Shown here piece after piece: positions 17,175-24,339 of a DNA stretch of 38,479 nt. The notes beneath the pieces are model-generated. The model saw only the letters and a program-made list of their open reading frames with translations. It did no database searches and was not told where the DNA came from. Each line of letters starts with the position of its first letter. Within the stretch, counting starts at the first letter, position 1. The position numbers were made by a program, and so were the translations under genes. Source of the DNA: DATNFP01 sp035606335 (lineage in GTDB: Bacteria; Bacteroidota; Bacteroidia; Chitinophagales; Chitinophagaceae); NCBI GenBank assembly GCA_035606335.1, contig DATNFP010000162.1:1-38479 (forward strand). Direction: 5' to 3'.

Positions 17175-17204
17175 TATCAATACTAATTTTGTTTTGTATT
17201 GATA
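17175..17204. promoter_or_regulatory. Perfect inverted repeat enclosing a -7-like box
   Basis: TATCAATAC (17175-17183) and GTATTGATA (17196-17204) are perfect 9-base arms. The 12-base spacer begins with TAATTTTG (17184-17191), an exact TAnnTTTG match on the plus strand. The arrangement suits a repressor site laid over a primary promoter for the gene at 17294. No clear -33 element is seen. Confidence 0.45.
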
Positions 17205-17253
17205 ATTAGCAACTTATAAAGGATAGGTTTAAATAGTAGCGATTGAGATGCTT

Positions 17254-17269
17254 TGGCAAAGATTTTACT
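17254..17269 (+). promoter_or_regulatory. Candidate sigma-54 promoter for the gene at 17294
   Basis: TGGCAAAGATTTTACT has the -24 GG at 17255-17256 and the -12 dinucleotide at 17267-17268, the correct 12-base register. It matches TGGCA and TT-C at the -12 element, but has A where GC would have G. The predicted start is about 15 bases before the ATG. rpoN lies 4 kb away. Confidence 0.35.
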
Positions 17270-17293
17270 TATAACTACTTAAATTCAATTATT

Positions 17294-17659
17294 ATGTTGG
17301 AAAATGAAAATAGCAACCAGGAAGATAAAGAAACCATACCGTTTATGAATACGATGACAGCATGTGTCAACAAAGTAGTAAAGGACGGTTATACAGATAG
17401 TTTTAAAGTGACCCGGGAAGGACTTTTTTCTATGGCAAAGGATAAGCATTACAAACCTGAGCAAGTGAAAGTCATCAACTTTTACCGCTTTGAAGGGCAA
17501 TCTGATCCTGCTGATAATTCGATAATGTATGTGATAGAAACAGATGACGGATCGAAAGGAACATTGATAGACGCTTATGGCCCATACTCGGATGGGAGCG
17601 TGAATAAATTTATGCAACAGGTAGAGGATATAAGTAAAAAAGTAGAAAAAAAGGATTGA
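17294..17659 (+). CDS. Small PRPP-synthetase-like family protein, function unknown
   Basis: The 121-residue protein belongs to a small Bacteroidota family often labelled phosphoribosylpyrophosphate synthetase. Its shared core is GYTDSF, FYRFEGQSDPADNSIMYVIE and GTLIDAYGPYSDG. It is far too short for PRPP synthase and has none of its catalytic or PRPP-binding motifs, so that name looks like a transferred mislabel. It has no signal peptide or membrane segment. I chose ATG 17294; an in-frame TTG at 17243 would add 17 residues lacking family similarity. It stands alone between two terminators and has both a -7-like box within an inverted repeat and a sigma-54-like site upstream. Confidence 0.72.
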   Translation: MLENENSNQEDKETIPFMNTMTACVNKVVKDGYTDSFKVTREGLFSMAKDKHYKPEQVKVINFYRFEGQSDPADNSIMYVIETDDGSKGTLIDAYGPYSDGSVNKFMQQVEDISKKVEKKD

Positions 17660-17687
17660 GAAAATAATATTGCAAGAAATCGCATAA

Positions 17688-17720
17688 TAAAAGCAGCAGA
17701 TTGTGGCTGCTTTTATTTTT
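17688..17720. terminator. Terminator, probably bidirectional
   Basis: TAAAAGCAGC (17688-17697) pairs perfectly with GCTGCTTTTA (17706-17715) around an 8-nt loop, with T residues following. It lies between the convergent 17294 gene and the MEDS gene ending at 17767. Confidence 0.8.
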
Positions 17721-17766
17721 TGGATTTAATTCCCTAGCGTTTTATTAATCTCCAATAAAATATTAC

Positions 17767-18387
17767 TTAACAATCTTTGTATAATATTTCAAAACTTGAG
17801 TTTGTATTTGTAATTATTTTGGAACTGCGAACATGGATCTCTTTTAACAACTCACATTCATCTTTTTGCAAGAAGGATTTTGGGTAAGCACAAAAAAGTG
17901 AAAACCTTTCTTTTTGACTGTATTTATTCCATAACAGTTCGAGTTTAACTGTACCATCGTAGTTGCCCTGAGCTAATAATATAGCAGACATTTCGCGATA
18001 AGCGCGGATTTGCCTGTTACGTTTTTTAGCATTTTGAACGATTTCTGAAATACAACGCAAAAATAAATTCTCATCAGGTAACCCATTTACCATAAGTGTA
18101 GGAAGTATTTTTTCTGCAGGGACGGGTATATATCTTTCGTCTTCTATCAGATGATTTATATGCAAACCATGTAGTTCAAGCTTACGTTTTAGTTTTTCAA
18201 GATGTTTTGAGGATGCGATGACAACCGCACAATCGTTTGCATTTATTCCGGTGCCGACAAAACCTGCAAGAATATCCAAAAATTTGTCCTCATTCTCATA
18301 GAGCTGAAATACGGGAACTTGTTTAGCAACTTCATTCCAAAAAATATTGACTTTTATAGGTGTCCAATTGTTAACTGTTCCAGCCAT
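17767..18387 (-). CDS. Stand-alone MEDS (DcmR sensory) domain protein
   Basis: The 206-residue soluble protein matches the MEDS domain, named from methanogens and methylotrophs and the DcmR regulator. It shows FQLYENEDKFLDILAGFVGTG, AVVIASSKHLEKL, and a second half with IRAYREMSAILLAQGNYDGTVKLELLWNKY reduced here to its ends (IRAYREM and LWNKY). The fold is RecA/KaiC-related and is thought to sense small molecules, perhaps hydrocarbon derivatives; no DNA-binding or kinase part is fused here. It could act as a partner to the histidine kinases nearby, but that is inference. I chose ATG 18387 over an in-frame TTG at 18411. A TATTTTTG box (18409-18416 on this strand) precedes it. Confidence 0.78.
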   Translation of the reverse strand: MAGTVNNWTPIKVNIFWNEVAKQVPVFQLYENEDKFLDILAGFVGTGINANDCAVVIASSKHLEKLKRKLELHGLHINHLIEDERYIPVPAEKILPTLMVNGLPDENLFLRCISEIVQNAKKRNRQIRAYREMSAILLAQGNYDGTVKLELLWNKYSQKERFSLFCAYPKSFLQKDECELLKEIHVRSSKIITNTNSSFEILYKDC

Positions 18388-18408
18388 TATACCTCTTTTC
18401 TTTAATTT

Positions 18409-18416
18409 CAAAAATA
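18409..18416 (-). promoter_or_regulatory. Candidate -7 box for the MEDS gene
   Basis: The minus strand reads TATTTTTG, an exact TAnnTTTG match, 21 bases before the ATG. A -33 TTG is not evident. Confidence 0.35.
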
Positions 18417-18548
18417 CAAAGACGTATTACTTAACCTTAAATTAAAGACGCTTTTGTATGAATATTTTGTTAAGAAATATATTAGAATTATAATGTGTAG
18501 GCGGTCGAAACAAGATATAAAACTGGTCTATTGCCAGGAATAGATATA

Positions 18549-18959
18549 TCAGTTAATAATATTGGCCTTAATCCTGAGAACAAAAAAACGGTTGTTTTGA
18601 GCATTTGTGAGGGCATAAACGTGTTTTTCAGTGGGTCCAGCGTCTAATTTGCTTGTATATAATGCTCCCCTGATCGTATCTTTTTCGTTAGGCAAAACCG
18701 GCTTATTACTTTGCTTTACAAATGTGCATCCACAAACTGCGTCTACTTTCTGAAGGATCAATGGATGGGTACCAGTGCTATGCAGAACGAAGGCAAAGCT
18801 TGCAGTATCGCCTTTTTTAATGTTGCCCAGATCTACTGTGGTGTTATCCCAAGTGATTGCAGCAAGGGAGTCTATTTTGTCAGTTTTGCCAGCATGGGTC
18901 TTACTATTTGAACAAGCTGTCGCAAAAAAAATCAGGGAGCCAAGTATTATAAGTCTCAT
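18549..18959 (-). CDS. DUF1573 lipoprotein
   Basis: The 136-residue protein has a lipobox ending at Cys16 (FFATAC). A single DUF1573 immunoglobulin-like domain follows, with DLGNIKKGDTASFAFVLHSTG and the family's VDAVCGCTFV motif (Cys76 and Cys78). DUF1573 domains are frequent in exported Bacteroidota proteins and have no defined activity; the CxC pair could bind metal or form redox disulfides. The gene starts 27 bases after the stop of the fulvocin C-related gene on the same strand, so the two probably form an operon. No terminator hairpin is obvious between it and the MEDS gene 161 bases downstream. Confidence 0.85.
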   Translation of the reverse strand: MRLIILGSLIFFATACSNSKTHAGKTDKIDSLAAITWDNTTVDLGNIKKGDTASFAFVLHSTGTHPLILQKVDAVCGCTFVKQSNKPVLPNEKDTIRGALYTSKLDAGPTEKHVYALTNAQNNRFFVLRIKANIIN

Positions 18960-18986
18960 AAAAAAGATAGTGGGATATTATTATTA

Positions 18987-19652
18987 CTAACCGCATTTAC
19001 CGTCGCACGGGCTTAGCCAGATAAGGCCACACCCAGTGGGGCTATCACTACATGGAAGCGATTGATTGCAGCGTTTTGAACCTGAACACCAGTCGTCGAC
19101 GATGCAGCATCCGCAAGGGCCACCATCAGCTGGAGGCGGGAAATTCCAAACAGGCCCTCCTGAAGACCAACTACCAATCTCCAGAAAAGATGTGGTAATG
19201 TTTCTAATGTCATTATATGTGAGTCCAGCTATATTAGCATTAACAGTAGCGTTTACCCATGCTTCAATAGTATCTCTTGCAGTATCTGGCCCCTCATCAA
19301 ATAAATGAACGGTTATTAATGATTGTAATTTCTGCAAAGCACTTATAGCAGCGCTACTTCCGCCATTGCCCTTGTACCCATTAATAACATCCTGAACCCT
19401 TGCCTGCCAAAGGTTAGACTTTTCGGTGTCATCCATCTGGTTATATATCTGTATCTGCACACTATCGGGATAACTATCGAACTCCTGCAAAGTGATCTGG
19501 CTCACATCCGCCATCAGAATGTGTTTTCTATTGCTGTCAGTATTGTTCGTAATTGGAATATGCTGTATGTTACTTTTTTGACACGCACTAAAATACAGAG
19601 ACAATGCAATACAAAATGCCAATGGAAGACCTCTAAATAATGTTGTTTTCAT
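18987..19652 (-). CDS. Fulvocin C-related cysteine-rich lipoprotein (bacteriocin-like C-terminus)
   Basis: The 221-residue protein has a lipoprotein signal with lipid Cys24 (YFSAC). A helical middle region of about 130 residues contains FDSYPDSVQIQIYNQM and GLTYNDIRNITTSFLEIG. A proline/glycine linker (WNFPPPADGGP) then leads to a compact tail from about residue 178 with nine cysteines. The tail segments DDWCSGSKRC, CSDSPTGCG, IW and CDGKCG follow the spacing I recall for fulvocin C of Myxococcus fulvus, including its PTGCG motif. Bacteroidota proteins of this type are annotated as bacteriocin fulvocin C-related. Toxin activity is not shown by the sequence; a disulfide-rich surface domain is equally possible. 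No dedicated exporter or immunity gene is recognisable, only the DUF1573 lipoprotein downstream. Confidence 0.78.
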   Translation of the reverse strand: MKTTLFRGLPLAFCIALSLYFSACQKSNIQHIPITNNTDSNRKHILMADVSQITLQEFDSYPDSVQIQIYNQMDDTEKSNLWQARVQDVINGYKGNGGSSAAISALQKLQSLITVHLFDEGPDTARDTIEAWVNATVNANIAGLTYNDIRNITTSFLEIGSWSSGGPVWNFPPPADGGPCGCCIVDDWCSGSKRCNQSLPCSDSPTGCGLIWLSPCDGKCG

Positions 19653-19803
19653 AACTCCTTTTTGCCTCTAATTAGAAAAGTAATTTAATAAAAAAAGTTG
19701 TTTAAAAGACGGTATTACTAAATATTATACACTAAATTATGAATAATAAAAAAACTATACCCTCGAGCTACTCCATATTTTACCATTCTATTACAAAGAA
19801 GAA

Positions 19804-21201
19804 TCATTTCTCATCGATTGGAAAAAATAATTTGAAGGTGGCCCCAGCTTCGAGATGCCCATGCGCAAGTATGTAACCCTCGTGATTAGCCATAATACGC
19901 TGGCAAATGGCCAACCCTATACCTTTACCTGAATAACCGGAATATTGATTGTGCAGCCGCTGGAATATCTGGAACATTTTATCAGCAAACTTATTATTGA
20001 AGCCTATACCATTGTCGGATATAGAAATCCGATTGAACTTTTTCTGAGATAATTTTTTATTAATGTCAATCAGCTCTTCACCATTTACTATTTCATTTGT
20101 AATAGAGATAGCAGGTATTACACCCTCACGAGAAAATTTCAGAGCATTGTCCAGCAGCGCTTTGAAAAGAATACTTAACTGTCTGGGATGGCCTTTAATA
20201 GCCGGTAACTCTCCGATGCTAATGATTGCCTTTTTTTCTTTTATTTTTTCATCGAGCTCTTCTATCACAAACCTGGCTATTTTATTCAGATTTGCATCTT
20301 CCTTATTCCCTTCGTCCTTGGTAAGGCTTGTAAGGTTTACGAGGTCTTCAATAAGATCCTGCATCCTGCTGGCGGCTTTATTAATACGATCCATGGTGGA
20401 TGAAGTTTCTTCATCCATTGAATCTTTTTTGAGCCATAAAAAACGATTACTGAATACCTGTATTTTGCGCAGAGGCTCCTGCAGATCGTGAGATGCAGCA
20501 TAAGCTATCTGCTCTAACTCTGAATGCGAGCGTGTGAGGTCTATAACCTTTGTTTGCAGTTCATCCTGGTATATTATGCGCCTTCTTAGCTCACTGATCA
20601 TTAAAATGAAAAGGAAAACTGTAAGAGCACTAAATACAATAATCAAATATTTGATGGTATTGAAGGTAAGGCGTTCGTAAAATACCTTGTCTTCATTACG
20701 TTTTTTCAATATGTTGTTTTCATTGTTGTACATTTTCCTGGTTATCTGCAGGCATTCAAGCATATTTTTTCTTGCTTCGTAAAAGTATGGGGACAAGACG
20801 CCTGAATGGCTGGTATCGGTATATGCAAGATTCAGCCTTATATCTGATATAGCCAGAGAAAGTATCGTGCGGAGCATAATTAAATTGTTTTGCTCAACGG
20901 TATTATCTGAAGTATAGTATTTTAAGATAGCTGTTTGCCCAAGCGTTTCATCTACACTATTATTGAAGGCTATAAGGTTATTTGTATCGTGAGTAAGCAT
21001 GTAGTTTCTCTCGATATGCTCCATACTTTCAATAGAGGCCTCAGTTTTATATATTTCCTGAATTACTTTGTTTGTTCGTTCGATCCAGTATGAATATTTA
21101 TATAGATTATCAAATCTGCTTATGGAGAAAAAAGAAAAAGCAGCCATTAAGATAAATGATACGGAAAAGGCCGAAACAATAATTCGCAGTCTTTTTTTCA
21201 T
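19804..21201 (-). CDS. Membrane sensor histidine kinase with CHASE3-like domain
   Basis: The 465-residue protein has two membrane segments (about residues 7-27 and 183-203) that enclose a helical extracytoplasmic domain of CHASE3 type, with IERTNKVIQEIYKTEASIESM and MEHIERNYMLTHDTNN. The cytoplasmic part has HisKA with YAASHDLQEPLRKIQVFSNR (phospho-acceptor His238). The HATPase domain shows LLDNALKFSREG (N box), ISDNGIGF (G1), FQIFQRLH (F box) and GKGIGLAICQRI (G2). No receiver domain is fused. It is divergent from rpoN across 216 bases and shares its kinase-core wording with the two PAS kinases downstream of rpoN, so it is likely a paralogue feeding the same or a similar regulator. Confidence 0.92.
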   Translation of the reverse strand: MKKRLRIIVSAFSVSFILMAAFSFFSISRFDNLYKYSYWIERTNKVIQEIYKTEASIESMEHIERNYMLTHDTNNLIAFNNSVDETLGQTAILKYYTSDNTVEQNNLIMLRTILSLAISDIRLNLAYTDTSHSGVLSPYFYEARKNMLECLQITRKMYNNENNILKKRNEDKVFYERLTFNTIKYLIIVFSALTVFLFILMISELRRRIIYQDELQTKVIDLTRSHSELEQIAYAASHDLQEPLRKIQVFSNRFLWLKKDSMDEETSSTMDRINKAASRMQDLIEDLVNLTSLTKDEGNKEDANLNKIARFVIEELDEKIKEKKAIISIGELPAIKGHPRQLSILFKALLDNALKFSREGVIPAISITNEIVNGEELIDINKKLSQKKFNRISISDNGIGFNNKFADKMFQIFQRLHNQYSGYSGKGIGLAICQRIMANHEGYILAHGHLEAGATFKLFFPIDEK

Positions 21202-21213
21202 CTGAAATCAAAT

Positions 21214-21230
21214 TTCTACATTTTGTAGAA
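21214..21230. repeat. Inverted repeat between the divergent kinase and rpoN genes
   Basis: TTCTACA (21214-21220) and TGTAGAA (21224-21230) are perfect 7-base arms with a 3-base spacer. It lies 13 bases upstream of the CHASE3 kinase start and could be an operator or leader hairpin. Confidence 0.35.
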
Positions 21231-21368
21231 CAAATTCCTCATGAACAGTGTTATAAATGGTTGGTTTTTTTATAATTGTAATTGGGTGTGTTTTTTAAAA
21301 ATGTATTAACACATTTAGAATCAATAGCTTATTCATTGTTTGAAAAAAATTGGACAAAAGAAAAAATT

Positions 21369-21385
21369 TGGCTCCAAGGTTGTTT
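21369..21385 (+). promoter_or_regulatory. Candidate sigma-54 promoter upstream of rpoN
   Basis: TGGCTCCAAGGTTGTTT places GG at 21370-21371 and GT at 21382-21383, in the right register for -24/-12 elements, with TTG but T in place of the final C of GC. The predicted start lies about 22 bases before the rpoN ATG. If real, it implies autoregulation. Confidence 0.3.
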
Positions 21386-21417
21386 AGGATAGGTATACTT
21401 CACGAAAGCGCAATTTT

Positions 21418-22830
21418 ATGATCTCACAGCAACAGACACAGAAGCAACAGCTAAAAATACTGCCTCAGCAGATACAGCTTTTAAACCTTTACTTCCTGAA
21501 TACACTGGAACTGGAACAAAGAATAAAGAATGAGCTTGAAGAAAATCCCTTCCTGGAACAAACGACAGAGGAACATGAAGATGATGGTAAAGCAAAAGAC
21601 AGTGTCCAGGATTTTCAGGATTGGGATGAATACGGATATGATGATATGCCGGATTATAAGGCAGAATATCAAAATTATTTCAGCACAGAGCAAATCCCAA
21701 ATGTTGCAATAAGCAATTATAACCATTTTAAGGATGATGCAAAACAACAATTGCGCTTACTGAACTTGTGCGATGCAGAACGTGAAATAGCTGAATATGT
21801 GATAGACATACTCAACAACCAGGGATTAATGGATCGCCCGATAGAAGAAGTAGCAGATGATCTTTCATTCCAGTTTCAAAGCATAGTAGAGCCGGAAACA
21901 ATAAAAAAGGCTCTTACAACCGTACAGACATTAGACCCGATAGGGATAGGCGCATGCAGTGTGCAGGAATGCCTGCTGATACAACTACGGACAATGAATG
22001 AAAAAAGGCCAGATGTGAAATGTGCCCTAAAGCTGATGCAACATCATTATAATGACCTGATGCATCGCCAATTTGAAAAAATTCATCATGCACTAAATAT
22101 AGACGAAGAAGAACTGCGCGTAGTGCTGAACCTGATCGGAACTCTGAAATTTTATCCTGTTACTGAAAACGGATCGAGCTACGAACCGAAAAATACCATA
22201 ATACCTGATTTTATTATTACCCGTTATGGAGATACTGTGCAGGTGAATCTATATACCAGCAGATCGAGCTCTGTATTTGTAAATCAATCGCTATATGAAC
22301 AGCTTGCCCAACAGGTGAGCAATCGTGATAAGGGCGCTAATCAATATGTGAAAAGCAAGTTGCAGTCGGCCCAATGGTTTGTAAATGCAGTGAAACAACG
22401 CGAGGATACGATGATGCGCATCATGCAGTGTATAGTGCAATTGCAACAGGACTATTTTATAGATGGTGATATCCGCTTACTGAAGCCAATGGTGCTGCGT
22501 AATGTATCTGATATATCAGGGCTTGATATATCAACGGTTTCGAGGATCACAAGTAATAAATATGCAGAAACTCACTTTGGATTAATATATCTTAAAGACC
22601 TATTCAGCGAAGGAATAGCAGACAAGAAAGGGGAAGTAATAAGCAATAAGGTGATACAATCTGTAATAGAGGAAGCTATATCCGGCGAAGATAAAGGCCA
22701 TCCCTTTACAGATCAGCAACTGGTGAACATACTTTCCACGAAGGGATATAACATAGCCCGCCGTACTGTAGCAAAATACAGGGAACAAATGCGTATCCCT
22801 ATTGCACAGATAAGGGCGGTATGGGCATAA
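21418..22830 (+). CDS. rpoN: RNA polymerase sigma-54 factor
   Basis: The 470-residue protein has the three regions of sigma-54. Region I is glutamine-rich with LKILPQQIQLLNL and LELEQRIKNELEENPFLEQ. An acidic region II covers about residues 45-90. Region III contains the core-binding LDPIGIGACSVQECLLIQL, the HTH area (LKPMVLRNVSDISGLDISTVSRITSNKYAET, recognised by its ends LKPMVL and SRITSNKY) and the RpoN box ARRTVAKYRE near residues 447-456. Sigma-54 directs RNA polymerase to -24/-12 promoters and needs an AAA+ activator, and one is encoded immediately downstream. It heads a plus-strand run of signalling genes. The gene is full length and uses ATG. Confidence 0.97.
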   Translation: MISQQQTQKQQLKILPQQIQLLNLYFLNTLELEQRIKNELEENPFLEQTTEEHEDDGKAKDSVQDFQDWDEYGYDDMPDYKAEYQNYFSTEQIPNVAISNYNHFKDDAKQQLRLLNLCDAEREIAEYVIDILNNQGLMDRPIEEVADDLSFQFQSIVEPETIKKALTTVQTLDPIGIGACSVQECLLIQLRTMNEKRPDVKCALKLMQHHYNDLMHRQFEKIHHALNIDEEELRVVLNLIGTLKFYPVTENGSSYEPKNTIIPDFIITRYGDTVQVNLYTSRSSSVFVNQSLYEQLAQQVSNRDKGANQYVKSKLQSAQWFVNAVKQREDTMMRIMQCIVQLQQDYFIDGDIRLLKPMVLRNVSDISGLDISTVSRITSNKYAETHFGLIYLKDLFSEGIADKKGEVISNKVIQSVIEEAISGEDKGHPFTDQQLVNILSTKGYNIARRTVAKYREQMRIPIAQIRAVWA

Positions 22831-22872
22831 GGTATTATTAAGTTAAATTTGGGTACACAACAACTGAAACAT

Positions 22873-24327
22873 ATGAGTAAAATTCTGGTAATAGACGATG
22901 ATAATGATATGTGCCTGCTTCTGAACCGTTTCCTAACAAGACACGGCTATGAAGTCGCGGGAATAAATAGTGGTAAGGCAGCTATAGAATGGATGAAAAA
23001 AAATGAACCAAGCCTGGTGCTGTGTGATTTTAAGCTGGAGGACATGAATGGCTCGGAAATGCTGGGTAAAATAAAAGAAATGCACTCCACAGCGCCGGTA
23101 ATTATAATTACCGGATATAGTGATGTGAAAGATGCTGTAGAGGTAATGAAAATGGGAGCTTATGATTATGTAACAAAACCACTTTTCCCAGATGAAATAT
23201 TACTTACTATAAAGAAAGCACTTAGTGAGGAACCTAAAACAACAATAAATGCAAAAGCCTCCCCGCAAAGTAACGGTAATGCAGTGAGCCATGCCAAACT
23301 GAAAAACATGGCAGGTAATGATAGTTATATAATCGGGGCAAGTAAAGAATTTGCCAACATAGTAAAGCAGATAGAACTGGTAGCTCCAACTAACTATAGT
23401 GTTATCATTTATGGGGAAAGCGGTAGCGGTAAGGAAGCTATAGCACAGCAGATACATCATAAAAGCAAGAGATCAAGCAAACCATTTGTGGCTATTGACT
23501 GTGGTGCATTATCTAAAGAGCTGGCGGGCAGTGAGTTATTCGGACATGAAAAAGGCGCGTTTACCGGAGCATTGAACCAAAAGATAGGAAGCTTTGAAAT
23601 AGCTAACGAAGGGACAATATTCCTTGATGAGATAGCCAACCTATCGTATGATATACAAGTATCTTTATTGCGCGTAGTGCAGGAACGGAAAATGCGAAGA
23701 GTGGGGGGCAATAAGGATATAGAACTGGATGTGCGCATCATTATAGCAAGTAATGAAAAGCTTTGGGATTTTGCCAGGAATGGTAAATTCAGAGAGGATC
23801 TTTATCACCGTTTTAATGAATTCAGCATAGAAGTGCCGCCATTGCGCGACAGGCAGGAGGACATTATGCTATTTGCCAATCATTTTCTGAAACTTACCAA
23901 CGCAGAGCTTGGCAAAAATGTGAAAGGCTTTAGTAAAGAAGTGGAAGATATCTTCCATAATTATATCTGGTACGGCAACCTGAGAGAAATGAAAAATGTT
24001 GTGAAACGTGCAACACTATTAACCGATGGTGACCTTGTAGAAGTAAAATCACTTCCTTTTGAGATAAGCAATTTTCATAAGCTGCAATTTGATACCCCCT
24101 CAATGTCAATAACGAATAGAATAGAGCCGGCAATTGTGGCGCCAATAAATGAAGTTTCTTATGAAAATAAATTAAAAAGCGCCAACCTTGACGCTGAATA
24201 TGAGGTAATACTTGATGCCTTGAAACAGGCAAATTTTAATAAAAGCAAAGCTGCAAAACTGCTCAATATAGATAGAAAGACATTGTACAATAAAATGAAG
24301 CAGTTTAAGGCTTTTAAACTCGATTAG
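22873..24327 (+). CDS. Sigma-54-dependent response regulator (NtrC family)
   Basis: The 484-residue protein has three domains in NtrC order. The receiver domain (1-120) starts KILVIDDDNDM, has phospho-acceptor Asp52 in VLCDFKLEDM, and ends with DYVTKP. The AAA+ domain (about 150-380) has Walker A GESGSGKEAIAQQ, the sigma-54 contact loop GAFTGA, Walker B GTIFLDEI and VPPLRDRQEDI. A Fis-type HTH occupies the C-terminus (NFNKSKAAKLLNIDRKTLYN). It is therefore a complete phosphorylation-controlled activator of sigma-54 promoters. It follows rpoN by 42 bases. An in-frame TTG at 22849 would add MGTQQLKH, which resembles the start of the hybrid kinase at 27518, so that start cannot be excluded. Confidence 0.95.
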   Translation: MSKILVIDDDNDMCLLLNRFLTRHGYEVAGINSGKAAIEWMKKNEPSLVLCDFKLEDMNGSEMLGKIKEMHSTAPVIIITGYSDVKDAVEVMKMGAYDYVTKPLFPDEILLTIKKALSEEPKTTINAKASPQSNGNAVSHAKLKNMAGNDSYIIGASKEFANIVKQIELVAPTNYSVIIYGESGSGKEAIAQQIHHKSKRSSKPFVAIDCGALSKELAGSELFGHEKGAFTGALNQKIGSFEIANEGTIFLDEIANLSYDIQVSLLRVVQERKMRRVGGNKDIELDVRIIIASNEKLWDFARNGKFREDLYHRFNEFSIEVPPLRDRQEDIMLFANHFLKLTNAELGKNVKGFSKEVEDIFHNYIWYGNLREMKNVVKRATLLTDGDLVEVKSLPFEISNFHKLQFDTPSMSITNRIEPAIVAPINEVSYENKLKSANLDAEYEVILDALKQANFNKSKAAKLLNIDRKTLYNKMKQFKAFKLD

Positions 24328-24339
24328 AAAAATAAAGTT

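Noticed and set aside
17294..17659. PRPP synthetase function for the small protein
   Set aside because: Length is about a third of the enzyme and none of its substrate-binding loops is present.
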